Shown: piece after piece, positions 11,880 through 23,750 of the stretch
Layout: each line of letters opens with the position of its first letter
Numbering within the stretch: the first letter of the stretch is position 1
Assembly (NCBI GenBank): GCA_030765065.1
Contig: CM060977.1
Coordinates: 91,033,795 to 91,097,794 of the forward strand
Source of the DNA: Deroplatys truncata
Lineage: Eukaryota; Arthropoda; Insecta; Mantodea; Mantidae
Length of the DNA: 64,000 bases
Direction: 5' to 3'
Made by a program: the position numbers and the translations under genes
The notes under the pieces: generated by a model
Told to the model about the DNA's origin: nothing
Database searches by the model: none
The model's input: only the letters and a program-made list of their open reading frames with translations

Positions 11880-13020
11880 TCAGGGCGCATCCTCCCTATC
11901 CTCAGTTGCTGATTTGACTCAAGCTCCCATGTCATGCCGGGTTCCATTTGTGGGTGAAAAGTTACCTATCTTCTCTGCCAGATGAATGACATCATCTACT
12001 TCCGGAATCTCAAAATTCATAAGATCGCTTTTGTTCTTAGTAATGAAAATATTCTCCCATATTTCCAATTCAATCGATTTTTTAACATGTTTTAACAATT
12101 TAACCTCAGGTTCAATATTGTGGTTTTCCATCCAAAAGTGATGAGCTACAACTGATTTGTCAGTATATTTAAATTTTAAATTTCTCATGTGTTCTTTCCT
12201 TCTATATCCAAGCTTCTTTTCATCTTACCGATGTATATTATATTACACTCCTAGCAATTTGTCTGGTAAATCCCTGATAATTTTATCTTTGGTGTAACAT
12301 CTTTCAACCGATGACTTAATAAATTTCTAATATTGTATTTATTTAGTGGTACCAATTCAGTATCCAGTTCTTTAAACAATATTTTAAAATTCCAAAATAT
12401 ATTTTGGGTGAAATGTAAATTTACAGTACTCCCTTGTAGATTTGTTCAATTTTTTCAAAGTGGTGATATCTTTTTGCAGTTTCTGCCTTTTGTGTTTCTC
12501 AATTAACCTATCTAAGAAATTTGGGTTATAAATTTATACAACTTTATGGCATATTGATGTGTTGGGTTGAACTGATTTTACTTTATGTAATTGTTCACGT
12601 GTGTTGGCTTTATAAATTCCAAAAGTTAATCCTGATAGACTCTGCATGATTTTCAAATCCAAAAAAGGTAAGTATCCTTGTTCTTCTATTGCCACTAAAT
12701 TTTATGGATTTTCTTGTAAATTCAACAGTTTTACAGAATCTTCTACTAATTTTTTAGGTACCATTGCAAAAATATCATTATATATCTATACCAACATCGA
12801 AAAATATATTGGAAAGCTGTCGTTATTTGAATTTCAAAATTACTCATAAATAAGTTTGCCAACAAAGGCAACAAGGGATTACCCATTGCCAGGCCAGTGG
12901 TTTGTTGATAAAATTTTCCATTCAATGTAAAGCTATTCTGCTCAATGCTGTTCATCCAATTTTATATATTCAGTAATCTTTTCTTCATTCATATTATTTT
13001 TACACAACTATTGTTTAATA
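11880..13020 (-). pseudogene. Penelope-like retroelement relic (RT then GIY-YIG endonuclease)
   Basis: The minus-strand frame 12955-12746 reads FTLNGKFYQQTTGLAMGNPL and LLPLLANLFMSNFE, the characteristic Penelope RT block (x-Q-x-x-G-x-A-M-G-x-P-L-x-P-x-x-A-N). A frameshift then moves the reading to NDIFAMVPKKLVEDSVK, where the normal D-D-I-F pair is N-D. Further on, 12280-12190 gives GIYQTNC...IIYIGKMKRSLD, the GIY-YIG nuclease signature, followed by frame 12188-11919 (DKSVVAHHFWMENHNIE). RT followed by a C-terminal GIY-YIG nuclease is the canonical Penelope order. The 5' part of the RT is missing and the reading is broken, so it is inactive. Confidence 0.85.
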
Positions 13021-13029
13021 AGTTTTGTT

Positions 13030-13995
13030 ACTTTTTGTAACACCAGTGATAACTGGTGTACAGTTTTGCATTGCCATGCAAAAGCAAAACATCTGTCATG
13101 ATTTTTGTTAAGCAAACTTGCTGAAGATGTGCTTTAAGCTTTTTGAGGGTGCTGAAGTATTACACAGAATTAATTGTACATACCTGCCCCAAAAAATCAA
13201 CCAGAACCACACCCTCTGCATCCCAAAACTCGGATGCCATCACTTTCCCTGCTGATGGCACAGTTTTGAATTTTTTCTTCCACGGTGAAGTTGTGCGATG
13301 CCATTCCATGGACTGTCTTTGATTCTGGTTCAAAAAAAATGAACGTACATTTCGTCTCCAGTCACAATTTTGTCCAGGAACTCCTTTCCCTACAAATGGA
13401 AGCGCTGCAAGTGTTCAGAGGTTATTGCTTTTCATGTCTCCTTATTCTGGTCCGTTAACATTCGGGGTACCCACTGAACAAACTTTTGAGTACCCCAGTT
13501 CATGAATAATCGTCACCACACTGCCTTTACTGAGGGATGTAATGCAACACAATTCATGTGTTGTTACCCGGCAGTCATCTCGAATGATCTCATCCACTCG
13601 CTCAATGTTGCATGGAGTCACTGCATTCATGGGTGTGCCGCTCTGCTGTTCATCAACCAATGATGTTGGCCCTTCAGCTTCGTTACAGACAAACCTATCT
13701 TCTAACTGTGCTGACTTCCACTGTTGCATCACCATACACCTTCATGAGCCTTTCATGGATGCGAATGGGCATTTCACCTTCCTCATTCAAGAATTCATTG
13801 ATAGAACGCTATCTAATACAATTATCGATGTCAGCCAGTTTTCAACAGGCAGCAGTGCTGCCACCGTTTGACGTAGGCAGTTGCTATTGAAGTGGAGTGG
13901 AGAAGATGATTTGAGGAATTGCGCCAAATTCAAATTGTTTAATAACTTAGTTCAGGAGAAGAAAACTAGAAGGCATTACTTATTGACAGACCCTC
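13030..13995 (-). pseudogene. mariner transposase relic 3
   Basis: The minus-strand frame 13735-13442 gives the mariner N-terminal HTH region (VMQQWKSAQLEDRF, then NIERVDEIIRDDCRVTTHEL and GSVVTIIHELGYSKVC). It continues as FLDKIVTGDEMYVHFF near 13385-13340 (first Asp present; the W of GDETW is lost). After a frameshift in a run of eight A's comes LLLHGNAKLYTSYHW near 13085-13040, where the second catalytic Asp of HDNA is Gly. A probable terminus, GAGGGTCTGTCAATAAGTAA, lies at about 13976-13995 in minus orientation. The opposite end was not identified. Two independent lesions make it non-functional. Confidence 0.8.
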
Positions 13996-14229
13996 GTAGA
14001 TTGTATGCACTTAACTTTATTTTGTAATGTCAAACTCTTATTTTATGCAAAGTATGTCAGGTTGCGATACATGTCTTAACAGCCAAAATGTCTTACTTGA
14101 AACTTTTACATATCTACCCATTAGATACCATGGCAGTATTTACCTAACCTAAAAAATCTGCATTGATAATTAGGTACGTAAAGAGTAAGGTGATGGGATA
14201 AAAGTAAACTAAGTTACAGGGCTTATAAG

Positions 14230-15850
14230 CTTTTTTTTTACCAAGTTTATTATGATACACAAAGCTGTTTTACAAAAATTAGCTCTCTATAACCTTCCCA
14301 TAAGGCGCTAATGCAATATTCGCTTAACCTGAAGAGCCACTCTGTGGCGATAGCAGATGAGGTAATGGAACAAAATTAGGTTACTGAGCAGGATGGCTCA
14401 GGTGGTAATGTCTGTGGCCCACATTCGGCAGTTGCTGCATTCAAATCTTGTGAGCGACCCATTTGACTGGGTTTTTTTCACAGTTTCAGTTGCCAATGTA
14501 AATACCAGATTGGAGATTTAATACCATGAGCCAAAGTTCCACCTAAGTCTAAAACAATAGTAAAAATGAAAAAATAGATGGTAATAGTGAATATTCTGCA
14601 TTCTATCCACAATAATGAAAGCAGGTAGACTGGATGGCACCCTAATGCCATTTGCTCAGCACGTGCAGAAGCAGTGATACAGTTGCTATGCACATGCCTG
14701 TGTGGACATGTGATATAGCAAGTTGTTATGGTACAGGGATAAGACCTATATTGTATTCATTTTTAGGTTTATCCACTCCAAAACAAAGCCCAGGTGACCA
14801 GTGCACTATTATAGTTTATTTTTCTGCCATTCACGCCAGAAATACTATCATACTTCAATGACCATGTGGCAAGTGCACATGGCACGTAATGCAAACGGAG
14901 CGCTTATTCCTACAACTTAAGTGGTGACTAGCATATCCTGTTAGGTGTTAAAGGTGATAAGATTGATTGTTACAACAAAATAAAAATCTGCACATATAAT
15001 AATATTAATTCTAAAAGAAACAAGCGGAAAAGAAAGAAACAGTTTACATTTATTCGCTCTTTGGAAGCAGCACTTTATCAACTGTTTTTGATGGCACATT
15101 TTTCAAAATCATACATTCTTGCATCGCACTTTTTTTCCACATTCTAAATTTTTCTTTACGAGCACTCAAGACACTGATGAACTTGGAAGTTAATTTCACC
15201 ACTTCATTCACAGGAAGTGTTGGATATTTCTCACATAACTTTCAGTGGTTTTCCCAGTTTATGCTTTATGTAAGTCGACGAAAAGACAACGAAATTCACC
15301 GCCAATTACTAAACAGAAACTGCTGGTTTCTGGCTGTAAACAATATTCTGCACAAGCCCAGATGTCAGGTGACTTATACAAATTGCATATTGTAACGTGT
15401 AGCTCTGTTTAATTGTATAAATCAGCATTAATTAAACTCTTGGGCATTTGTATAGAATGTTATACCATTTAAAGATAAATTAATTCTAAAATTTAGATTA
15501 TTAGCATGGGACTACTTTCCTGTGCGCATTGCTACCATGCTGTACCACGGTGCACTGGTCATATGGGTTTGTTTTGGCATGGATCAACCTAAGAGTGAAT
15601 ACAGTATAGAAGGCTAACTTTCTGCCACATGTCAATCCATGAGGTATCTCTTAACAGATCCGTTACAATATGACCACATAGTTAAAATGACAAAATAAAT
15701 ATAAAAAAAAAAACTTAGGTTTTAGAGCTACTGAGCTTATTTCCCAAACTTATTATGAAACAAAAACTCTTTGCAATTATCTACAAGATGTTACTGCAAT
15801 ATTTATTTTACTTAACCTAATGAGCACTCTGTGATAGTTATCCAGAGAGT
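14230..15850. repeat. Pair of diverged repeats in mixed orientation
   Basis: The block around 14230-14370 (TTTATTATGATACACAAA ... CAATATTCGCTTAACC ... CACTCTGTGGCGATAG) recurs in the same orientation at about 15720-15840. Between them, 14730-14830 is the reverse complement of about 15535-15645, both containing GTGCACTGGTCA and a GTTTTGG-rich block. The arrangement suggests two decayed copies of one element rearranged by an inversion. No coding content was recognised. Confidence 0.45.
14390..14465 (+). repeat. Possible tRNA-derived SINE head
   Basis: GGATGGCTCAGGTGGTAATG fits a polymerase III A box and CATTCAAATCTTGTG fits a degenerate B box, 40-50 bases apart as in tRNA-derived SINEs. The acceptor stem cannot be closed convincingly, so this is not called a tRNA gene. 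No target duplication was found. Confidence 0.3.
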
Positions 15851-15997
15851 AAGAAGGCTATGTGACAATTAACTAAATTGTTAATAAGGCTTGCCAATGT
15901 TGTTATGACAAAGCAGTTTTGATTGGATGAAATACCTCTCAATAACTACAATAGTGCATTAAACATGAAGAGCCAGTATATGATAGTTGCTCAGAGT

Positions 15998-16924
15998 TTA
16001 AGGGGACAAGGTACTCTGAAATGGTCAAAAATCACATTTTTTGTTTTAGGCACTAATAAAATTCTATTATTTCCAATTTCAGAAAATATATACTTTTTGG
16101 GGGTTAAGAGGTTTTTAAGACATTTAAATACCATTTAAATCCTAGTCTGCATTCCTTTAAAGCTCATGCAATGTCCCTTTTTAGAACATTTTTATATCAA
16201 CAACGAATGACTATATCATGGCCAGTGGGCAGTTCAGCAATTAACAAAAGAGGCCAGGACCAGGAGAAGGCAATCAAAAAAGCTGTAGTAATCCAGGAAT
16301 GAAGGTGCAGATGATTATGATCCTGAAATGTACTGAAATGTGTCAGAATTTAAACGTCCAAACTTCAAATCCAGTTTTCTCAAAACAACATTTTTGGATA
16401 CTTATGTGCCTTTTTCTGAAAGTATGAGAGGTAGAGAGCTGAAATTTTCAGTACATATATACAACACATAGTTAAACTTTCTGAACCACAATCATAATTT
16501 TATAATGGATATTTTAGTATATTAAGAAAGCAACAACATTGCAAATTTTCCACATTTTTACTTTGCAATTTTTTCAATTTGTAGTGAACTGATATACATA
16601 ACTAAATAATTGAGGTTCAGAAGAAGGTTGATTACACTAAGAACAAGCATGCAAAAGTGTGATTCTGTATTGCAAGTAGTATCAGAGAAAAAGGTACATG
16701 AATTCACATGTTTTAAGAGTAAATTTTATTATTTTTCTGCTGAATGAAATAATTTTTATTGACCCATCTACATAAGTTATCAATGCAAACAGGGACTTGA
16801 AATAGTTGTCATGATTTATAGAATAATTCATAAAAATTTCAAGAAAAAAACCATTGAGAACTTTAAGAGCAATGGTAATTTAACACACTTAAGGTGTAAC
16901 TTCCAGACTACCTTGTCCTCTTAA
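15998..16924. mobile_element. TTAA-flanked MITE (piggyBac type)
   Basis: Both ends are bounded by TTAA (15998-16001 and 16921-16924). Inside are inverted repeats GGGGACAAGGTACTCTGAA (left) and the reverse complement of the right end, GAGGACAAGGTAGTCTGGAA. TTAA duplication is the hallmark of piggyBac-type transposition. The 927 bp interior has no transposase-like reading. The mobilising enzyme is unknown. A piggyBac transposase relic occurs at 49-50 kb, but no link between them can be shown from sequence. Confidence 0.7.
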
Positions 16925-17510
16925 GAATGTTATGGATGTATAAAAAGCTAGGTCTTGTGGCTGCTAAGCTGATTTGTCAAGGTTATGAAAACATAAGCAG
17001 TTTGCAGAAATTATTAACAGATAAACATCGTTACTTATCACAGATTCTTTGTGGGACTGAAGTTCTCTCTTCTGGTGGCCCTGAACCATTTCCTTTTTTC
17101 TTCACATTTTGGAAATTTGAACACAGGCACTTGTTTTGCCAATTGTAATTTCCCTGGCACTTACTAGCACAGCATTTTAGCACCATACCTAGATCATATT
17201 TACACTTGTGTAGTTCAACAAATGTATTAAACTTCACTCTTGAAAGGTGTACTTATTATCTACAATTCACATCCTCTTGTGCAAATCCAATGTAAACCAA
17301 ATCATGTCGTTTCCAGCATCCATATTATTAATATCGATAGTAATAACTCAGGCCTTGTCTTCTAGGAGATGTTGCTTAAAGTAATTTGAGGTACTTTGAG
17401 CCAAGAGCAAGTAGAGTATGTATCGTTGCATTCATAAACCATTTAAGGGGAGGTTAAAAGCCCTATTCACCAATGTTAAATCTGCTAAATTCATGATCCA
17501 TATCAAACTA
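16925..17510. other. Spacer with a cysteine-rich minus-strand frame
   Basis: The minus-strand frame 17237-17031 contains CKYDLG and CCASKCQGNY with several Cys pairs. It ends without context and resembles no family with confidence. The rest is AT-rich sequence. Confidence 0.3.
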
Positions 17511-18817
17511 CGAGGGCAAATCAAAATGTCTTTGCCCCTATTTTTTTTCTGGTAACATAAGATACATACAGCCAACTAAACACGTAGATATTATTCCTTG
17601 TACCTTTCACTATTTTTCCACATAGTCCCTATGCTGGTTCAGACATTTGTCCGATCGCAGCATGCTGCTGCGGTAGAAGTCAGCCGTCTGACTACGGAAC
17701 CACTGTCGCACTGTTGTCTTGACTTCGTCGTCGCAAGTGAATCGCTGTCCTGCCAGGAACTTCTTCAGCGGACTGAAAAGATGGAAATCACTAGGGGGCA
17801 AGATCTGGGCTGTATGGTGGATGCTCTAGAAACTCCCAGTGAAAGTTCCTTAGCTTGCCAACAGTCTTATTTGTCACTTGTGGTCTCGCATTGTCGTGGA
17901 GGATGATCACGTTATCAACATCAAGAATCCTGCGGCGCTTCTTTCTGATTGCAGCCCGCAGAAGTGACAGTGTGGAACAATATCTGTTGGCACTGATGGT
18001 CACACCTCGTGGCATGAAATTCAGTACGAGCGGCCCGCGGCAATCCCAGAATGTCGTTAACATCACTTTGTGAACAGATGGCGCAGTATGGAATTTCTTT
18101 TTCACAAGAGACTGCGGATGTTTCCACACCATACTCTGCTGTTTTGATTCTGGCGTGTAATGCAGTACCCACGTTTCATCTCCAGTAACAATGCAATCCA
18201 GGAAATTGTCACCCTCCTTGGCATATCGTTACAGATGATTCAAAGAAGCAATCATTCGCTTGCCTTTCATCACGTCATCCAATTGCTTAGTACCATCGAC
18301 ATGAAACCTTCCTGTACCCTAAGCACTCGTGAATGATGTCGAAAGCACTCCCAAAAGAAATGTCAAGCTCCTGAGCAATGTCTTTGATGCACACACGCCG
18401 CTCTGCTTTCACCATCGCATCCACGCGGGCAATATTGTCATCACTCACCAATACACGCGGTCTCCCCGCACACGCACATTGTCATGTAGATTTGCATGGC
18501 CATTTTCGAACTCAGAACACCACCATCTAACACTTCTCAAAGCAAGACACCTTTCCCCATATGATGGTTGCATTTCCCTGTGGATCTCGATGGGCGTTCG
18601 TCCATTACTCCATAGAAAATGGATCACACTTCGTTGTTCGTAAGCCATGGACATGTTAAGCACACCTGTCATTTTGAATGCACTGCCAGCGGCAGCAGCT
18701 GGAAACTGAGGACAGCCCTTGAAAAGTCCACTACTTCGAATGTATATGTTGGTTTTTGTTTTACATTCATAATTTGGCCGAAAAAAATAGGGGCAATGAC
18801 TTTTTGATTTACCCTCG
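17511..18817 (-). mobile_element. mariner element, nearly complete, frameshifted transposase
   Basis: TA-flanked (17509-17510 and 18818-18819), with termini of about 38 bp starting CGAGGGYAAATCAAAAWGTC. The total of 1307 bp is the standard mariner length. The minus strand holds the whole transposase in several frames. Frame 18672-18445 starts MAYEQRSVIHFLW with the HTH region. About 18205-18140 gives IVTGDETWVLHYTPESK. Frame 18132-17791 contains IILHDNARPQVTNK and HPPYSPDLAP, and 17801-17610 gives PPSDFHLFSPLKK. All three catalytic Asp residues (GDETW, HDNA, PSDF) are present. The break at about 17797 is one extra C in a C-run, which turns the next codon into a stop; at least two more frame changes occur upstream. 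It is a relatively young but inactive copy. Confidence 0.9.
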
Positions 18818-18963
18818 TATTTAAGTTACCAGACTGAATGTTACAGGATGCAGATGTGTGCCTTATAAGTTCACTGATGTACTGTTATACAGTAAGTTTG
18901 TTTATTAAGGTAGATAGGTAGATTTTCTTAATTATACCATATTTTGATATTTATCACCAATTC

Positions 18964-19890
18964 TTTTTACTTTCTCTACTACATATAGTAAGTAGGGGAA
19001 GTATTGTATTCCACCCAAAAATTTGATACTGAGATTTCATCGGAAATACATGTTTTGAGACCCCCTGAATCCATAAAAAGCATTTTTGGAAACATGTCCG
19101 TGAGTGTGTCTGTGAACAGCATAACTCAGAAACGAACAGTCGGATAAACACCAAACTTGGTATTTAGGTTCAGTATCTTCCAGAGATGCGACACGAAGGT
19201 TTTCAAGAAAATCCCCCCACCCCAGATCACCCTTTACATGGAACATTTTTCAAAAATTTTAATTTTCTCAAAAATGGCTCTTAACGATTTGATTAAAATA
19301 TCATATGTTTTAAGATATTTTCATGACAAATAAAATGTATATCTTGAATTTTCTGAGAATGTCTCCAAAAGTACTCTTCATTGTGAACGACTTTTGCATA
19401 ACTGGTAAACCATAAGAGAGACAAAATTTTACTACACAAAAAATGTAGATCGCGTTAAAATACACAATTTATGTCATATAAATTTTTTTTGTTGAGTGAA
19501 CCATTTTCGAGATATTGCTTGTTATTTCCTTAAATTTTCCAATACTTATTCTCAAATGGGAATTCGTTATTCATTTTTTTGTCTTTGACATGCAAAGAGT
19601 ATTAATCTGTGGCAAAGGGAATGGTGCTGCACCTAGCAACCAGCTATTAAGAGATATGTATGTGCTTAAAGGCAGCTATTAAGAGAGATGTATGTGCTTA
19701 AAGGCTATTGTATTTCTATATTGCCCTTGCAAATATATATTCCCCTTACATCTACAAAAACTTAGCAATAAGATAGAGTCTGCAAATGTTTATTTCGATT
19801 AACATGAAGTAGATGGAGAATAAGCGTTTGTAAAAATAGAGTGTACAAGAGTAGAGAAAGTCATGTGAGTGTAACACATCAGATTTTTTT
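18964..19890 (-). repeat. R family dispersed repeat, full-length copy
   Basis: Complete R element in minus orientation, from TTTTTACTTTCTCTACTAC to GTGAGTGTAACACATCAGA. It is very similar to the copies at 0.2-1.1 kb and 44-46 kb, so it is among the younger copies. It has the longer head type and an internal duplication of about 30 bases at 19644-19700 (AGCTATTAAGAGA...GTATGTGCTTAAAGG twice). The microsatellite in the tail is contracted. Confidence 0.85.
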
Positions 19891-20212
19891 AAAAATAACC
19901 AACCTGGTAATTAACGTCTAAGTAGATCCACAACAGCACTTATATATTATTTTTATCATCCTAAAATTTAATTTACTTAACAATAGTTTCTGAGAAAAGG
20001 GTCATTTAGACCAGAAAATATCACAGAAAAGGCTGTTCAAAGCAAAAATGGAGAAAACAAACTCTCATATATTTGTAAAGAAAGAGAGCATGTGACTTGA
20101 GCAAAAGCTGTCATATTTAACAGAAGTACCAATTTGTAAAGTAAAACTTCCCCTGAAAGATGGACTGAAGTGTTGCAGAATTCAGAGTACCAAATGAACA
20201 GATGCAGTATCA

Positions 20213-20932
20213 TTTTTACTTTCTTTAACAAGCACCTAGTAAGTAGAGAAGGTACCACCCAAAAATTTGATAAAAAGATTTCACTGAAAATGCATGTTTT
20301 GACGTCCCTGAATCCAGAAAAAGAACTTTTAAAATATGGTCAGCATGTGTGCGACACAATTTTCAAGAAAATCCCCCACCCCCAACTACTCTTTACTAGA
20401 ACATTTTTCGAAAATTTTAATTTTCTAAAACATTGCTTTAGCGATTTTGATTAAAATACCATATATTAAAGATATTTACATAACAAAATATATATCTTGA
20501 ATTTTCTGTGAATAGCCTATGAGGTTTTCTTCATTCAGAAGGAATTTTGTATAATCTTCTATAACTTGTAAACATTAAGTGATAGACAAAAATATACTAC
20601 ACAAAAAGTGTAATCTCTTTAAAACACACAATTTATTTCTAAGTTGTTTTATTTTAAGCATAAGCCATTTCTGAGTGGTTTCTTGTGATTGCATGGAAAC
20701 AGTATAGAATTTTATGGCCAGCGTATAGCATCCAGTTCTTAAACATTTGACTGTTGCTGTTCTCTTTGTATGTATAACGAAATGTGTAATGTGGCTATTT
20801 CTGCAAAGGTTTATTTAGATTAAAATATAGGAGATAGAAAAATAAGCTTTAGTAAGAATAGTTTGTATTACCAGTTAATAAACAATAGAGGGTAGAGAAA
20901 GTCGTGCAAATGTATCACTTCAGATTTTTATA
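20213..20932 (-). repeat. R family dispersed repeat, old diverged copy
   Basis: Same order of blocks as the neighbouring R copy 320 bases away but with many substitutions and small deletions, and ending GTCGTGCAAATGTATCACTTCAGA. It belongs to an older subfamily, shared with the copies near 34.5 kb and 38.4 kb (for example the GTGATTGCATGGAAA and CCAGCGTATAGC blocks). Confidence 0.75.
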
Positions 20933-20974
20933 AAATATATTTAAAGTGTATGTATTGTGCCTATAATGATTAAA

Positions 20975-21486
20975 TATACAGAGTCATTATAAATTACGCA
21001 GTTATACAAAACAATGTTGCCACTGCTATTGAACCAAGAGTAGTGGCAAGGTCTAATGCTTTTAAAGAGTTTGATAATATCCTCAAGTTTACTATACATT
21101 CACTTGAGTATGTTAGAGTACTCCACAGCAAGCTGCAATGTGATAATAATCTCGTGATCATCAGTCAGCCTGGAGGTGTGGAGCATATTGTTCAGTGAAT
21201 CATAATAATCAGACATGACTGATCAAAGGAAATTCAGGACCAAATCTCAATGAGTTGAGAGTTCAGTTAGCAACCATTGACTGTGATATGATCCATATAA
21301 TTTGGGATGAATTTGCTTGCAGATGCCTGCAGTGTTACAAAAGGAAGTCATATTGAACATTTACAATAATACTTTTACATGAAGTTGTATTGATGTGTTT
21401 GCTTCATTATTCAATTAAATCTAGTTTATGCTTTCTTCATAGCTTAAATTTCCTTTTGTATAACTGATTTATAATGACCTTGTATA
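20975..21486 (+). mobile_element. Internally deleted mariner-like element keeping the transposase C-terminus
   Basis: The inverted ends TATACAGAGTCATTATAAATT and (reverse complement of the right end) TATACAAGGTCATTATAAAT are each followed by an AGTTATAC block. The plus-strand interior reads NLNELRVQLATIDCDMIHII and WDEFACRCLQC, the C-terminal region also seen at 7960-8270, shortly before the right end. About 510 bp in total, so most of the transposase is deleted: a typical non-autonomous derivative. Confidence 0.65.
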
Positions 21487-21573
21487 TCAAAGAGGAAATT
21501 GCAATTTGTAAGACTACACAAAAAGCTAAATCATCATTTTGTAGCAATGTTCACCCTTTAATCTCCCCTTAAG

Positions 21574-22230
21574 TATGCAGAGCAGACCATTTAAGTTGAG
21601 AGTGTACAATATCTCCAAAACTAAGTGTTGTAGAAAGAAATGTCTTTAATAAAAGTTGCTTGATATTATGGGGGAAAGTAAATGCCATTAGTCATGTTTT
21701 GTTTGGAGGACATTATGATGGTCACTTTATGGTCAGTTTAATTTTTTTAAATGTGAACTTACCTTTTCTATGTTGATTTTTCAATCTTCTTAAAAAATTA
21801 AATTACATATGTATAAAGTGTCTTTCAATTGTTCTTACACCAACGTAAATAACTACGATAATTCTGAATGACTGTACTAAGAGCGCAATGAATGGTTGGA
21901 CCCTCCATGGATGGTCATTTGAGGGTCAAGTTACGTTTTGTAATTGGAACCAACATTTTTTCTTTTGTTTCCTTATTTCTCATCACAAAATAAACAGCTT
22001 TTTATAAACCATTTTCTAATGAGAAAACAACATACAAAATGTAGGTTCGCATTTAAAAAAATTAAATTGACCCTAAACTGACCATCACAACATCCTCCAA
22101 ATAAAACACGACTAATGGCATTTACTTTCCCCCCATAATATCAAGCAACTTTTATTAAAGACATTTCTTTCTATAACGTTTAATTTTGGAGATATTGTAC
22201 AGTCTCAACTTAAATGGTCCACCCTGTATA
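21574..22230. mobile_element. Long-inverted-repeat MITE, 657 bp
   Basis: TA-flanked element whose arms of roughly 200 bases are reverse complements with few mismatches. The left arm begins TGCAGAGCAGACCATTTAAG and the right end is CTTAAATGGTCCACCCTGTA. Shared inner blocks include GTACAATATCTCCAAAA, ATATTATGGGGGRAAGTAAA and ATTAGTC. The central 230 bases are unique and non-coding. The CAGGGTGGACC-type terminus with TA fits the Tc1/mariner superfamily. A transcript would fold into a long dsRNA hairpin. Confidence 0.8.
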
Positions 22231-22709
22231 ATGAAGGATCTTATAAGGGATGCAGCGTAACTCCAGTTACTGAAAAACAAAGATGTCTGATGCTGCATGC
22301 CATGGCGGTCAACATTCTAGTCACTAGATACATAACCAGAGAAATCACCATACAACCTATTTACAAAAGATGCACTATTTCAGTCTTCTGCTAGTATTAC
22401 GAGTCATTGTCATATCATATATATACTGCTCTGTAATATTCTTCTCTTTGGTGCAAAGGTTTGGTCATCACGTTCCTTCTCCGCCATAATCGCTGATTAC
22501 CTGGATGCACCTTAAGTATTAAATTAAGCATTGAACTGTGCTATGGACTTAATTTATATAACATGTGTATGTTATTAAACGTTGTAAATTATTGTACTGT
22601 AATAGTATGAACAATTTATAGTTCTGTTTTATATGATTTCGGCATACTTATCTAAACCAAAAATGCAAAAACAATTCAAATTTCAAGGTAAGACCTAATA
22701 ATTAATAAT
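22231..22709. other. Spacer, nothing recognised
   Basis: About 480 bases without a recognised element or coding similarity. Confidence 0.45.
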
Positions 22710-22805
22710 AATGAAAATGAACAAGGAGTAGGAAAACTCATTTACACTCTTCACTTAAGTAAAATAAGTGTAAATGAGTTTTCCTATTCCTCGTTCATTT
22801 TCATT
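22710..22805. repeat. Short perfect-type hairpin, 39 bp arms
   Basis: Left arm 22710-22748 and right arm 22767-22805 are reverse complements with two mismatches, separated by an 18 base loop. The arms read AATGAAAATGAACAAGGAGT and onward. The size and near-perfect pairing could fit a miRNA-like precursor, a remnant foldback element or a replication slip. Neither strand has coding content. Pairing is seen directly; function is unknown. Confidence 0.75.
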
Positions 22806-22873
22806 TGAAATACTTCACTACCAACCGCTTCTACATTATTACTTACAATTAATAATAACCTTATAACCTAACC

Positions 22874-22874
<1 letters not shown>

Positions 22875-22912
<38 letters not shown>
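22875..22912. repeat. (AAT)n microsatellite
   Basis: Twelve or so uninterrupted TAA units. Confidence 0.95.
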
Positions 22913-22913
<1 letters not shown>

Positions 22914-23379
22914 CATAATAATTCAAAGCTCATATGATTAGTCTAATTATAACCAATGTAATATAAATAGTAATATAATTGATATGAGACTGGAACAGGC
23001 AAATGCCTAAACTGTGAAGGAAGAAGATATAATATAATTAATATTATAATCAGTGCATCACTTGATGACTAAATGGTCAGCGTGCAAAGTTTGAACACCT
23101 GCAAATATAGAAACAGGGCACCAGTGTAACAGATACAATATAGCTAACCTTTGCAACAGATGTAACAAGTGCGTGTTTGCAGAGGAGTTGCCGGTTATGA
23201 ATGTAACCTAACAACCCAAATATCACCAGATTCTAGTGACTTAATGGTGGGAAAATGTCTAAGTTGCACTTTAGTAACCTCTATAATTATGAAAGGGAGA
23301 ACCTTGCTTCAAATTGTAAAATATATATATATTTTATTTTTGTGGTGTTATGTCAACAGCCATACTGAGCATATGGGCG

Positions 23380-23750
23380 GTGACTGGTTCGCGGAGCGTC
23401 GCGGGAGCGGCACGACACGACATGGAAAAACCCGGCCATCAAGGGGCGTCATCTGACCCAACCTATGTGGGTGAGGAAAGATAGTAGGGGAGACAATCAT
23501 GCCAGCCATGGAGCATGCCAGCATCACCACTGGCTGCCACTGGGAGGGACGAAAACAATCGCTACCCACCGGAACCGGAAACCGACCCCGGAGAAGAGCA
23601 TTGGAGGGAGGAGAGATTAAAAAACTGCAGCCAGATCCAGGATATGTCTTACGACATGAATTATCTTTACAACGCTGCATCCTTGGCAAAACGGCTGCAG
23701 TGAAAAAAAGTCTGGCTACAGTTAAATTGAGTCTTAAGTAGGCTCCTGAA
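23380..23750. other. GC-rich island with overlapping open frames
   Basis: This stretch is strikingly richer in G+C and CpG than its AT-rich surroundings (GGTTCGCGGAGCGTCGCGGG, CCGGAACCGGAAACCGACCC). Open frames exist on both strands (23348-23689 minus, 113 codons; 23499-23741 and 23515-23703 plus). The plus frame starting at 23515 gives an acidic stretch, PPEPETDPGEEHWREERLKN. It could be a LINE ORF1 fragment, a SINE/LINE 5' region, or a host exon. No family was recognised. Confidence 0.35.
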
